NCBI GenBank assembly: GCA_036496265.1
Contig: DASXLL010000380.1
Span: 1 to 32,656 of the forward strand
DNA: 32,656 nucleotides
Direction of reading: 5' to 3'
From: CAYLLN01 sp036496265
GTDB taxonomy: Bacteria; Planctomycetota; Planctomycetia; Pirellulales; Pirellulaceae
This document shows positions 16,585 to 24,596 of this stretch, one piece after another. The notes under the pieces are model-generated. The model saw only the letters and a program-made list of their open reading frames with translations, had not been told where the DNA came from and did not search any database. Each line of letters begins with the position of its first letter. The stretch's first letter is position 1. Both the position numbers and the translations under genes were made by a program.

Positions 16585-18327
16585 ATGTCGCGCGTTACGA
16601 CTGTCATTGTGTTGCTTGTTTTGGCGCTGAGTCACGGCGCTGTTTTCTCCGCCGCGCCCAACATTGTCGTCATCATGTCCGACGATATGGGGTTCAGCGA
16701 TTTGGGCTGTTATGGCGGCGAGATTCGGACGCCGACGCTGGATCGCTTGGCGAATGGCGGCGTGCGGCTGACTCAGTTTTATAACACGGCGCGTTGTTGT
16801 CCGACGCGGGCGTGCCTGCTGACGGGGCTGTATCCACATCAGGCGGGTATCGGCCACATGATGGAGGACAAGGGCAAAGACGGCTATCGCGGTGATTTGA
16901 ATCGGCGGTGCGTGACGATGGCGGAGGTAATGCGGCCGGCGGGCTATGGAACATACGCCGTGGGGAAGTGGCATGTGACGAAGGCGACGCAGCCGGATGG
17001 GAATAAGGATAACTGGCCGCTGCAGCGCGGTTTTGATCGCTTCTATGGGACGATCACCGGCGCGGGAAGTTTTTACGACCCGGGGACGCTCACGCGGGAC
17101 AACAAGATGATCTCGCCGTATGCCGATCCGGAGTATCAGCCGAAGCAGTATTACTATACGGATGCGATCAGCGATCACGCGGTGCGGTTTATCGGTGAGC
17201 ATCATCAGAAGTCGGCTGATAAGCCGCTGTTCATGTATGTGACGTACACGGCTGCACACTGGCCAATGCACGCGCTGGAAGAAGACATCGCGAAATACAA
17301 GGGGAAGTACGACGGAGGATATGAACCGATTCGGCGGGCGCGAATCGAGCGATCGAAGCAGCTCGGCCTCATTACTAAGGAGACGGAGTTGTCGCCGACT
17401 GCCGGGGATTGGGACAAGGTCGAGAATAAAGCGTGGGAGTCGCGGTGCATGGAAGTGTATGCGGCGATGATCGATCGGATGGACCGGGGAATCGCGAAGA
17501 TTGTGGCGGAGTTGGAGCGAACGGGGCGGTTTGAGAATACGTTGATCTTTTTCATGCAGGACAACGGCGGTTGCGCGGAGACGGTGGGTCGGCAAGTGAA
17601 GCCGGACGTGCCGGTGGAGCGGCCGGCGAAGCCCCCGCTGGAGCCGTTGGCCGCTGATTTCCTCGAACCGGCTGTGCAGCCGAAGCGAACGAGAGATGGT
17701 TACAACGTTCGGACTGGTCCCGGGGCGATGCCAGGGCCTTATGACACGTACATCGCGTATGGCCAAGGCTGGGCGAATGTCAGCAATACGCCGTTTCGCG
17801 AATACAAGCATTGGGTACATGAAGGGGGCATTTCGACGCCGCTGATCGTGAATTGGCCAGCGGAGATCAAAAACAAAAACTCGTTGGTGACGCAGCCGGG
17901 ACATTTGATCGACATCATGGCGACGTGTGTGGATGTGAGCGGGGCGAAATATCCGACGGAGGCGAATGGGCAGGCAATTCAACCGATGGAAGGCAAGAGT
18001 TTGATGCCGGCGATTCGCGGAGGCCAAATCGACCGCGATGCGATTTACTGGGAGCACGAAGGGAATCGCGCGCTGCGGCAGAAGAATTGGAAGCTGGTGG
18101 CCAAGGGGCCGGCGGGCGAGTGGGAGCTGTACGACATCGACCATGATCGGGCGGAAATGCACAACCTGGCGGCGAAGGAGCCGGAGCGAGTGAAGGAGAT
18201 GGTTGCGAAGTGGGAAACATGGGCGAAGCGAGCGAATGTGTTGCCGTGGCCTTGGGAGCCGGCGTATGGGGAGAAGGCGGTGGCGGCGAAGGGGAAGAAG
18301 GGGAAGGGGAAAAAGGGAGGGGAGTGA
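16585..18327 (+). CDS. Secreted formylglycine-dependent sulfatase (arylsulfatase family)
   Basis: 580 residues from the ATG at 16585. The signal peptide is about 1-23 (VTTVIVLLVLALSHGAVFSA). NIVVIMSDDMGFSDLGCYGG (26-45) supplies the metal-binding Asp pair. CCPTRACLLTG (71-81) is the C-x-P-S/T-R sulfatase signature, with Cys71 expected to become formylglycine. GKWHVTKA carries the conserved Lys/His, HWPMHA an active-site His, and FMQDNGG the distal metal Asp/Asn. The C-terminal domain is WELYDIDHDRAEMHNLA. It hydrolyses sulfate esters, probably of marine or algal polysaccharides, outside the cytoplasm. It ends in a Gly/Lys-rich tail (GKKGKGKKGGE) written in a purine tract. The anaerobic or aerobic maturase is not in the window. 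Confidence 0.95.
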   Translation: MSRVTTVIVLLVLALSHGAVFSAAPNIVVIMSDDMGFSDLGCYGGEIRTPTLDRLANGGVRLTQFYNTARCCPTRACLLTGLYPHQAGIGHMMEDKGKDGYRGDLNRRCVTMAEVMRPAGYGTYAVGKWHVTKATQPDGNKDNWPLQRGFDRFYGTITGAGSFYDPGTLTRDNKMISPYADPEYQPKQYYYTDAISDHAVRFIGEHHQKSADKPLFMYVTYTAAHWPMHALEEDIAKYKGKYDGGYEPIRRARIERSKQLGLITKETELSPTAGDWDKVENKAWESRCMEVYAAMIDRMDRGIAKIVAELERTGRFENTLIFFMQDNGGCAETVGRQVKPDVPVERPAKPPLEPLAADFLEPAVQPKRTRDGYNVRTGPGAMPGPYDTYIAYGQGWANVSNTPFREYKHWVHEGGISTPLIVNWPAEIKNKNSLVTQPGHLIDIMATCVDVSGAKYPTEANGQAIQPMEGKSLMPAIRGGQIDRDAIYWEHEGNRALRQKNWKLVAKGPAGEWELYDIDHDRAEMHNLAAKEPERVKEMVAKWETWAKRANVLPWPWEPAYGEKAVAAKGKKGKGKKGGE

Positions 18328-18343
18328 ACATGGGTAGGGAATG

Positions 18344-18378
18344 GTTTCAAGTTCCAGGTTTCAAGTTTCAGGTTGGAA
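18344..18378 (+). repeat. Heptamer array after the sulfatase gene
   Basis: Five 7-nt units in a row: gtttcaa, gttccag, gtttcaa, gtttcag, gttggaa. Period 7 holds while the word varies. Confidence 0.8.
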
Positions 18379-18699
18379 GGTTGTTCGTGGCTGGTGGCGA
18401 GTTGTCCAGGGCGGCTTATCGGGGTCGGGGAGCGCAAGGGCGCTAACATTTGGGGGAGTTTTTTTGGTGTGGGAGGGAGTTAGTTTGGTGGAAGGTATTG
18501 GCAGATAGGCGATTAGGAAAAATAACATTTGTCAAACCGTGCTAACATCGAAAGTGGTGTTAGCCGCTGTGGTATATGTGTTCGGGAACGAGTCGGGCCG
18601 AGGCAGCGCCTCCCATATCTCCATTGCAATTTGGGCAAAAAACCGGACCAAAATCTGGGCGGATGAGGAGATTTTGCGGGAAGGCGCAGACGAGGTGCC
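18379..18699. other. Intergenic region with a small hairpin
   Basis: No defensible gene. gctaaca (18541-18547) and tgttagc (18558-18564) form a 7-bp stem with a 10-nt loop. Open frames either side are short and unmotivated. Confidence 0.4.
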
Positions 18700-19035
18700 A
18701 TGGTTGAGGAACCGGAATCTGGTGCTGCCGTTGCGTTGACCAGCCGAGGTGTGCGGCTGGCGAAGCAAGGTCACTTCGATGACGCGGCGAATTGCCTACG
18801 TTTAGCGTTGGCATCCGATCCTGGTTATCTGTTGGCACACAAGAACTTGGTGATTGTCCTGGAGTCACTTGGCGATTTGGGCGGGGCCATACAAGCTTGT
18901 GAGCTGTTGTTGCAAAACAGTCCGAATGCAGCGGGGATTCGCAATAAGCTCGGCAGTCTTTGCGCCAAACAAGGCAACTTTGACGGGGCACTGAATCACT
19001 TTCGTAATGCCCTCGCCCTAGGATATGACCGCTGA
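18700..19035 (+). CDS. Small tetratricopeptide-repeat protein
   Basis: 111 residues with three TPR units. They are ALTSRGVRLAKQGHFDDAANCLRLALASDP (about 12-41), YLLAHKNLVIVLESLGDLGGAIQACELLLQNSP (about 43-75) and AGIRNKLGSLCAKQGNFDGALNHFRNALALG (about 78-108). Typical Gly8/Ala20/Pro32 positions are kept. There is no signal peptide. Such isolated TPR proteins mediate protein contacts; the partner is unknown. It may be the remnant of a longer TPR protein, because the frame ends soon after the third unit and the neighbours are unrelated. Confidence 0.7.
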   Translation: MVEEPESGAAVALTSRGVRLAKQGHFDDAANCLRLALASDPGYLLAHKNLVIVLESLGDLGGAIQACELLLQNSPNAAGIRNKLGSLCAKQGNFDGALNHFRNALALGYDR

Positions 19036-19082
19036 CTCGCTTCTAGAGAATGGAGCGTCGGCGCGGGGCGACGGGGACTAAA

Positions 19083-19131
19083 GATGCCTCTTGCTGAGCC
19101 TGGTTTGCGAGCAAACCGGGGCAGGCTGGGC
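19083..19131 (+). repeat. Dispersed repeat, copy B
   Basis: Contains tgcctcttgc and gtttgcgagca, also found in order in copy A on the minus strand of 853-903. The centre can fold as gtttg-cgag-caaac. Confidence 0.55.
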
Positions 19132-19211
19132 TACCGCGCTTGATGCACTGCAACGCAGGACCGCTCGAAGAAGGAAAAGGGAGAAGAACGCCGCGGAGCG
19201 GTGGAGAGCGC

Positions 19212-19234
19212 GTTCCCGCGCAGAGCGTGGGTAC
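19212..19234. repeat. REP-like hairpin
   Basis: gttcccgcgc-aga-gcgtgggtac, a 10-bp imperfect stem with a 3-nt loop. It resembles the widespread bacterial extragenic cgttcccacgc/gcgtgggaacg palindrome. Confidence 0.5.
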
Positions 19235-19291
19235 GAGGAAACGGGGAATAAGACGATGCGATTTCGCGGCAAATACACCCGCATCCCAGCT

Positions 19292-19308
19292 CTCTCCCAG
19301 AGGGAGAG
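19292..19308. repeat. Compact hairpin ctctccc-aga-gggagag
   Basis: Perfect 7-bp stem, 3-nt loop, in a longer ctctcccagagggaga context that resembles a common dispersed bacterial repeat. Confidence 0.5.
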
Positions 19309-19669
19309 GGAGTTATTCAACGGGCTGGCAACCCCATGAAGCGGCGTTTGTGCGTGTTAACCAAAACCATCTGTAACGATTGCGTAAAATGGCTCCGCCA
19401 CGTGACGAGGGTGGGATTGCGATAATCATCAAAATGGGGCTGGCGGCATCTGCAACAACGCGGTAGGAAGAACTAGGCCTGCATCAGCCATTGCTTCGCT
19501 GGATCGCCGCTTTAGTCAGCCGCCATCGGACGGCCTTTTGGGCTACTCATCGGATGGAGCGGTTGAGGTCGCTAAGAGACGTAAAGCGGGCACGCTCCTG
19601 GCGTGATAAGTCTAACGGACAATAAATCGAGGATTGAGAACATCTAACCGTGGCCGGAAAGGCTGATCC

Positions 19670-20704
19670 ATGCCTGCGCATGCTATTGGCGACCTGGAGA
19701 GAAGATTGCCAACAAGCAAAATGCCGAAAACCGTGGCGGCGCCTGTGGCACTGGAACTGCCAGAAGCGGTGCAGCCGCTTCAAGTCAATTGGCAATACGC
19801 CGGGGCGATCTTCGTCGTTCACCTGCTCAGCCTGCTGGCGCTGCTGCCATGGTTTTTCAGTTGGACGGGTGTCGTCGTCTATCACCTCGCTTTGCCCGTC
19901 TTTGGCCTGCTGGGCATTTCCCTCTGTTATCACCGGATCCTGACGCACCAGGGGCTTGATTGTCCCAAGTGGCTGGAGCACACGTTTGCCATTTTGGGTG
20001 TGTGTTGCCTGCAGGACACTCCGGCCCGCTGGGTCGCGGTTCATCGTCTCCACCACCGGCACTCCGATCAGCAGGCCGATCCCCATTCGCCACTCGTCAA
20101 TTTCCTCTGGTCGCACATGGGTTGGGTGTTCGTGCGGCATGGCGAACTCAGCTCGGTGAACCTTTATGAACAATACGCCCGAGACGTTCTCCGCGACCCG
20201 CTGTATCTGAGCCTGGAACGAAAGCTCGCCTGGTTTTGGGTCTATTCGATTCACGCCGTGCCCTTTTTCCTGGTCGGCTTGCTTTGGGGCCGGTTGACGA
20301 CAGGAGAGTGGCAGAAGGGCGTTCAATTGGGTTCCAGCCTGCTCGTGTGGGGCGTGTTTCTGCGGACAGTTGCCACCTGGCATGGCACGTGGGCGGTAAA
20401 CTCGGTGGCCCACTTATGGGGTTACCGCAATTACGAGACGGGCGACGACAGCCGCAATCATTGGGTGGTGGCCCTCTTCGCCTGGGGCGAAGGCTGGCAC
20501 AACAATCATCACGAGGACCAGCGAGCGGCTGCGCATGGCCACAAATGGTGGGAGTTCGACTCCACCTATTGCGTCATTCAACTCTTAGAGTGGCTGGGAC
20601 TGGCGAAGAATGTTGTGCGGCCCCGGTCATGGCGGGCGGCAGAAAAACTGGCAAGCGCCGCCGATGCGTCAGCGCTGCAGACCGAGCCGAATCCGGGCCA
20701 GTAA
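19670..20704 (+). CDS. Membrane fatty acid (acyl-CoA/acyl-lipid delta-9 type) desaturase
   Basis: 344 residues with the three histidine boxes of the membrane di-iron desaturases: HRILTH (88-93), HRLHH (125-129) and HNNHH (277-281). An additional NSVAHLWG (244-251) is typical of the stearoyl-CoA desaturase/DesC branch. TM helices lie near 42-62, 66-86, 186-206 and 220-238. It introduces a cis double bond into saturated acyl chains, needing O2 and reduced ferredoxin or a similar donor, in the inner membrane. The ATG at 19670 is preceded by ggaaagg at a good distance, favouring this start over the ATG at 19721. It is monocistronic in appearance. Confidence 0.93.
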   Translation: MPAHAIGDLERRLPTSKMPKTVAAPVALELPEAVQPLQVNWQYAGAIFVVHLLSLLALLPWFFSWTGVVVYHLALPVFGLLGISLCYHRILTHQGLDCPKWLEHTFAILGVCCLQDTPARWVAVHRLHHRHSDQQADPHSPLVNFLWSHMGWVFVRHGELSSVNLYEQYARDVLRDPLYLSLERKLAWFWVYSIHAVPFFLVGLLWGRLTTGEWQKGVQLGSSLLVWGVFLRTVATWHGTWAVNSVAHLWGYRNYETGDDSRNHWVVALFAWGEGWHNNHHEDQRAAAHGHKWWEFDSTYCVIQLLEWLGLAKNVVRPRSWRAAEKLASAADASALQTEPNPGQ

Positions 20705-21274
20705 CGGCTCTGCCTATAACGGATAGGCTTTTTGCGGATGGCGTTGGATGCTATCCAGGTTCAGCGGGCTGCCCGAAAATGAGCGATCTGCAAATGCCGG
20801 TTGCGGGACCAGACCGCACTCGCGGGTCTCCGGGAGCAAGTTTGCTCCCGGCTAATGGGAATGGCGTGTAACAACTTGAATTGGAGCTTAACAGCGGCCG
20901 AGGCGCTGTTGAAGTTTTCCGTTTGTAAGCAAAAACGGGTTTGTACGACGCGTATCGGCGGCGTGTTTTTGGCGTATTCTTCGTCATTGCCGCTACAGCC
21001 CGACCACCGGTGCGGCAGTCGAAACCGTTAAGTTCGGCACGAGCGTTACGTGAGGCACTCGAGTGCCGCTTCTAGGGCTTTTGCCGCACGTTTCTGGTGC
21101 ATCGCCTAAAACGGATTATCCGATAGCAAGGTTGTCGGAAGCGGCGCGCTCAGATGCTCTCCCATCTCGTGACGCCGCTTGCCGCCGCGGCATTGCTATT
21201 GCCACCAAGGCGCAAGGACGGGCGCTTTCGGTTGCCGCCAATCGAAACAATCCCACGGACCGGGAGCCTCTATC
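20705..21274. other. Intergenic region upstream of the porin-like gene
   Basis: 570 bp without a credible gene. It holds one strong hairpin (20830-20851) and presumably the porin promoter, which I could not place with confidence. Confidence 0.45.
20830..20851. repeat. Perfect hairpin of the ccgggagc family
   Basis: ccgggagcaa-gt-ttgctcccgg, a 10-bp perfect stem with a 2-nt loop followed by ctaa. The same gctcccggctaa ending recurs at 22841-22852 after the porin gene, so both are one repeat family. It could terminate transcription from the desaturase gene, but no T-tract follows. Confidence 0.7.
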
Positions 21275-22789
21275 ATGAAGCGTTCGTTCGCCCTTTTCGT
21301 CGCGGCAGGGTGCCTGGCGGCTGGCACAGCCCTGGCACAAGCCCCGACACCCGCGGTCCAACCCACCGCGTTCGAGACGTATTCCTACTACGATGCCGTT
21401 GGCTCGCAGCCTTCGCCGAGCGATCAGCCGGTGCAGGCGGTGACTCAAGCGCCGGCAGAGGCCGCGACGTGCGCCCCGACTTGCGACTACGGCGGCTGCG
21501 GTGGCTGTGGCGGCGGCTGGTTTGATGGCTGCTGCAAGTGCGGGCCACTTGGGCATTGCTGCTGGCCCTGCGGCTGCACGCTCGCCGACATGGGCGATGT
21601 GTGGCGGCTGTACAAGCCGTGCTGCGAAGACAGCCAATGGTCGGGCGCGGGCTGGCTGGCTCAGAGCTACGTCTGGAACCCGTACCGCCCAGTGGACCGC
21701 TTCAACGGCCCGGCGACGTGGAACGATCGGGCCAATGACTACCAGATGAACGAATTGTTCTATTACTATGGCCGCGCGGCGAAGACCGATCAGTGTTGCC
21801 TGGACTGGGGCGCTCGCGTTGACGCTCTGTATGGCACATCGTATCGGTGGAACACCTCAGCCGGCTTCGAAACGCATTGGGGCAACGGCAGTTTTTACGG
21901 CTTGTGCGTGCCGCAGGCGTATTTTCAACTGGGTTACAACGGCTGGGACATCAAAGTTGGCCGCTTTTATTCGCCGGTCGGTTACTATGTGATCGGTACC
22001 GCGAATAACTTCTTCCCCTTGCTACCTTATACCTTCCAATACGGCGAGCCATTCACCCATACCGGCGTCATCGCGACCAAGAAGGTCAACGATCAGTTGA
22101 CGCTCGGTGGAGCGGTTACGCACGGTTGGGATGATACGGACAACACCGGCAACCCACACATGGGCGGCTTGCTCACAGCGAGCTATACGATCGACGAGCA
22201 GCGGTCGCTGGCTTATGTGGGCGTGATCGGCAACGAGCCGAACCTTTCGGGTGTGAACGCCTGGTCGCATGCGACGCCGCTCGGCGGCCCGGGCACGCAG
22301 GGCTATACGGCCCGTTATTTACAGACGTTGGTCTATAGCCGCAAGTTTAGCGACGATGTAATGGGCGTGCTGCAGAGCGACTATGGCAATCAGCACGACG
22401 CGGTGGTCGCTGGCCGCACGGCGATGTGGTACGGCTTGAACAGCTATCTCTACTGGAACATGACCTGCCGTTGCCAGTGGGGCGTGAACGCTGAATGGTT
22501 CCGCGACCAAGGCGGCTTCCGCGTCGGCCAGGTGCTGCCGAGCTTCGGCAGCCCGAACGCCCGCGGCCTGGGCACCGGCCAGGCCGGCCGCTTCGGCTAC
22601 GACGGCAGCTTCTACCGCGTGATGTTTGGCCCGAAGTATTACTTTACGCCGAACATTTATACTCGGGCTTCGCTCGCCGCCGACTGGTATGACGGCAAGG
22701 CCAACAATCCGGGCGGGCTGCGTCCGTTCGACGACGGCACGAAGAACTATCAGCAGGCCGTGGTGTTTGATTTGGTGGCATTGTTCTAA
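21275..22789 (+). CDS. Outer-membrane beta-barrel (porin-like, BBP2-type) protein with Cys-rich N-terminal segment
   Basis: 504 residues from the ATG at 21275, which has ggag 8 nt upstream. The signal peptide is 1-21 (cleavage after ALA). Residues 22-65 are Pro/Gln/Ala-rich. Residues 66-101 hold 11 Cys among Gly residues, then PCCEDS and QCCLDW follow. From about residue 150 the sequence alternates aromatic and small residues in strand-like segments (ARVDALYGTSYRW, DIKVGRFYSPVGY, TFQYGEPFTHTGVIATKKV, LTLGGAVTHGWDDTDNTG) and ends in VVFDLVALF, a C-terminal aromatic as in outer-membrane barrels. This matches the planctomycete BBP2/OmpL-1-like porins. It probably forms a channel. The multiple Cys suggest disulfides or metal binding outside the cytoplasm. 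It is followed by an intrinsic terminator. Confidence 0.85.
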   Translation: MKRSFALFVAAGCLAAGTALAQAPTPAVQPTAFETYSYYDAVGSQPSPSDQPVQAVTQAPAEAATCAPTCDYGGCGGCGGGWFDGCCKCGPLGHCCWPCGCTLADMGDVWRLYKPCCEDSQWSGAGWLAQSYVWNPYRPVDRFNGPATWNDRANDYQMNELFYYYGRAAKTDQCCLDWGARVDALYGTSYRWNTSAGFETHWGNGSFYGLCVPQAYFQLGYNGWDIKVGRFYSPVGYYVIGTANNFFPLLPYTFQYGEPFTHTGVIATKKVNDQLTLGGAVTHGWDDTDNTGNPHMGGLLTASYTIDEQRSLAYVGVIGNEPNLSGVNAWSHATPLGGPGTQGYTARYLQTLVYSRKFSDDVMGVLQSDYGNQHDAVVAGRTAMWYGLNSYLYWNMTCRCQWGVNAEWFRDQGGFRVGQVLPSFGSPNARGLGTGQAGRFGYDGSFYRVMFGPKYYFTPNIYTRASLAADWYDGKANNPGGLRPFDDGTKNYQQAVVFDLVALF

Positions 22790-22801
22790 GAAACCAATGA
22801 G

Positions 22802-22848
22802 CCGGGACCAAAGCTGGTCCCGGAGATCCGGGAGCTGTTAGCTCCCGG
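22802..22848. repeat. Two hairpins downstream of the porin gene
   Basis: ccgggacca-aagc-tggtcccgg (22802-22823) and ccgggagct-gtt-agctcccgg (22828-22848) have perfect 9-bp stems. The second is homologous to 20830-20851. They precede the terminator hairpin, giving three similar stems in a row. Confidence 0.75.
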
Positions 22849-22863
22849 CTAAGAGAGTCAATC

Positions 22864-22894
22864 AGCCGGGACCAAAGTTGGTCCCGGCTTTTTT
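22864..22894 (+). terminator. Intrinsic terminator of the porin-like gene
   Basis: agccgggaccaa / ttggtcccggct, a perfect 12-bp stem with a 2-nt loop followed directly by a run of six T. It lies 75 bp after the porin stop codon. Its stem is nearly the same as the hairpin at 22802-22823. Confidence 0.85.
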
Positions 22895-22966
22895 GCGCCC
22901 CCTAAGAACGTGTTGCTACGTTCAAAGGCTGCGGTTGAAGGCAAATCGTCGGAGACGCCACGTCAG

Positions 22967-23036
22967 GGGGTCGGGAGTCGATTGCGATTTAACTGTTCCA
23001 TATGGAAGATCGTTCACGCAATCGACTCCCGACCCC
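22967..23036. repeat. 70-bp MITE-like element with 20-bp perfect inverted arms
   Basis: 22967-22986 and 23017-23036 are exact reverse complements (ggggtcgggagtcgattgcg), around a 30-nt centre holding the palindrome ttccatatggaa. An 18-bp direct copy of the porin terminator half (22881-22898) occurs just beyond it at 23046-23063. It has no coding capacity. Confidence 0.8.
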
Positions 23037-23079
23037 TTGCCTCTTGTCCCGGCTTTTTTGCGCGCGGACAGTCGCGCGG

Positions 23080-24561
23080 CTACTTTTCGCGGGCCGCCGG
23101 CAGGTCTTTGCCGTTTTGATGGAGGATCAGCCGCGTAACGTTACCGTCGGTGTCGCTTTCGAACGTGAGGCGGGCATCGACGACTTTGTAGAAGAAGTCG
23201 GTCTCCGATTCGGGGTAAATGCGAATCGACGGTTGGCCGGTGAGTTGGGCGTAGAGCTTGTTGTCTTCGCTGGTGATTGTGAAAGTCGAGACGAGCGGGA
23301 TGAGGGAGTATTTGCCGGCGTATTTTTGGAGGAGGGCGGCGTCGATCGGTGCGGTAGCGCGGATGAGTGGTGGCTCGCGCGGCTTGCCCTCGGTCACGGC
23401 GCGGATGAAGGACATGGCGACGCGATCTAAGAGGCCGCCTGTGCCACCGATCGTTGTGTCAGCGAGGACAACGAGGCCGAACTTGTCGGTTTTTGAGAAG
23501 GCGACGAAGCTGTTGTAGCCGCCGGTCATGCCGTTATGGAAAACGAGGCCCGATTTGGGCAAGAGCCAGTTGAGGCCCATGTCGAGGTTGTCGTTGACGG
23601 CGTAGTAATGTCGCTGCGCTCTTTCGAATGCTGGCTTTAACGGCGTATCTGTGAGCTCCAAATTGGCGGCGACGAATTTGAGCATGTCGTTGGCGGTTGA
23701 ACGGAGGCCGCCGCAGGGAGCGAGGCAGGCCCAGGGCCAGTTGTTGACCGGCTTGCCGTCGGCGTCGTGGCCGGGGATGAGCCGGCCGATCATCGATTCG
23801 TCTGGCGTGAGTCGCGTGCTGGTCATTCCGAGCGGACGGCAGATGCGGTCGAGGACTAGATCTTCGTAGGGCTGATCGGCTTTGCGGGCCAAGAGAGTTC
23901 CGAGCAGACCGACGCCGAGGTTGCTGTATTCCCATTTCGGTTCGTCGCTGGTGCGAAAGAGGCTGCCCAGAGATTTGCCGACGGATCGCAGGACGGATGG
24001 TTTGGCCTGCTCGCGCAGAAAATCGAACAGGTTTTCGGTGGTGTAATCGACGTACGGCTCATCCATGTCTTTGGGCGACCAGTTGCCGGGCATGCGTGGG
24101 AGGCCGGAGGTGTGTGTTGCCAGATCGATGAGCCGCATTTCGCGGTCGCCGCGTTTGAGGGGACCGATGTCGTCGGGCAGGAATTTGTTGACGGGATCAT
24201 CGACACTGAGAAGGCCACGCTCGACCATGTCGGCGAGGAGCGTGCCGGTGAAAACTTTGGTCACGGAGCCGATTTCGAAGACGGTGTCGCCGTCGGGGGC
24301 TTCTTGCTTGTCGTCGGCCTTGCGGCCGAAGCCGAAGATGCGGGGGCCGCGCTCGTCGATGACGCCGACGACGAGGCCGCTGGCCCACTGGCGGTCAACG
24401 AGGGGTTGGAAGAAGCGATTGACTTCGGATTCGAGGCGGTTGGAGCGCTGATCTGCCGTTAGTCGCTTGGTATCTTCTGCCGGGAGACGAGTGGCCGCGA
24501 ACTGTAACGCCGCGACAATTGCGGCGAGTAGTAAACTGAGGAATCGCGGGCGGTCGGGCAT
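23080..24561 (-). CDS. Serine hydrolase, class C beta-lactamase/penicillin-binding fold
   Basis: 493 residues from the ATG at 24561; the frame is open much further upstream but that part overlaps the DUF1611 gene. The signal peptide is about 1-28. Catalytic motifs are SVTK (99-102, Ser nucleophile and Lys), YSN (212-214) and HNG (342-344) in place of KTG, all spaced as in class C-type esterases, D-Ala-D-Ala carboxypeptidases and beta-lactamases. The last ~95 residues (from LLQKYAGKYSLIPL) form a C-terminal lipocalin-like beta domain often seen in this family. It is probably exported and acts on D-amino-acid peptides or esters. It lies 35 bp after the DUF1611 gene on the same strand, so the two probably share a transcript. 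Confidence 0.9.
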   Translation of the reverse strand: MPDRPRFLSLLLAAIVAALQFAATRLPAEDTKRLTADQRSNRLESEVNRFFQPLVDRQWASGLVVGVIDERGPRIFGFGRKADDKQEAPDGDTVFEIGSVTKVFTGTLLADMVERGLLSVDDPVNKFLPDDIGPLKRGDREMRLIDLATHTSGLPRMPGNWSPKDMDEPYVDYTTENLFDFLREQAKPSVLRSVGKSLGSLFRTSDEPKWEYSNLGVGLLGTLLARKADQPYEDLVLDRICRPLGMTSTRLTPDESMIGRLIPGHDADGKPVNNWPWACLAPCGGLRSTANDMLKFVAANLELTDTPLKPAFERAQRHYYAVNDNLDMGLNWLLPKSGLVFHNGMTGGYNSFVAFSKTDKFGLVVLADTTIGGTGGLLDRVAMSFIRAVTEGKPREPPLIRATAPIDAALLQKYAGKYSLIPLVSTFTITSEDNKLYAQLTGQPSIRIYPESETDFFYKVVDARLTFESDTDGNVTRLILHQNGKDLPAAREK

Positions 24562-24572
24562 AGTGCATTCAT

Positions 24573-24591
24573 GGCAGGCAAGATGCCTGCC
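24573..24591. repeat. Compact hairpin ggcaggca-aga-tgcctgcc
   Basis: Perfect 8-bp stem with a 3-nt loop in the 35-bp gap between the DUF1611 and serine hydrolase genes. Its shape matches the hairpins at 19292-19308 and 28709-28727. Confidence 0.7.
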
Positions 24592-24596
24592 CCACG

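Larger units (their letters stand above)
19036..19669. other. Repeat-rich intergenic region before the desaturase
   Basis: About 630 bp with no credible gene. Its first 280 bp hold three distinct repeat-like elements (listed separately); the ORFs here are translations of those repeats. From 19320 to 19669 I see only a weak hairpin near 19518-19538 followed by cttttgg. Confidence 0.5.

Noticed and set aside
16576..18162. 528-residue minus-strand frame opposite the sulfatase
   Set aside because: Arg/His-rich shadow of the sulfatase, with no conserved motif.
18539..18739. 66-residue plus-strand ORF before the TPR gene
   Set aside because: Overlaps the TPR start in another frame, with no motif or ribosome-binding site.
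19091..19339. 82-residue ORF in the repeat cluster after the TPR gene
   Set aside because: Its sequence consists of the three repeats there (RSRAERGYEE and LSQRERE types), the usual false ORF from dispersed repeats.
20801..21031. 76-residue ORF upstream of the porin gene
   Set aside because: Starts within a hairpin repeat and has mixed composition without a domain.
22878..23138. ORFs across the inverted-repeat element
   Set aside because: They are translations of the palindrome and terminator, and change frame over the repeat.
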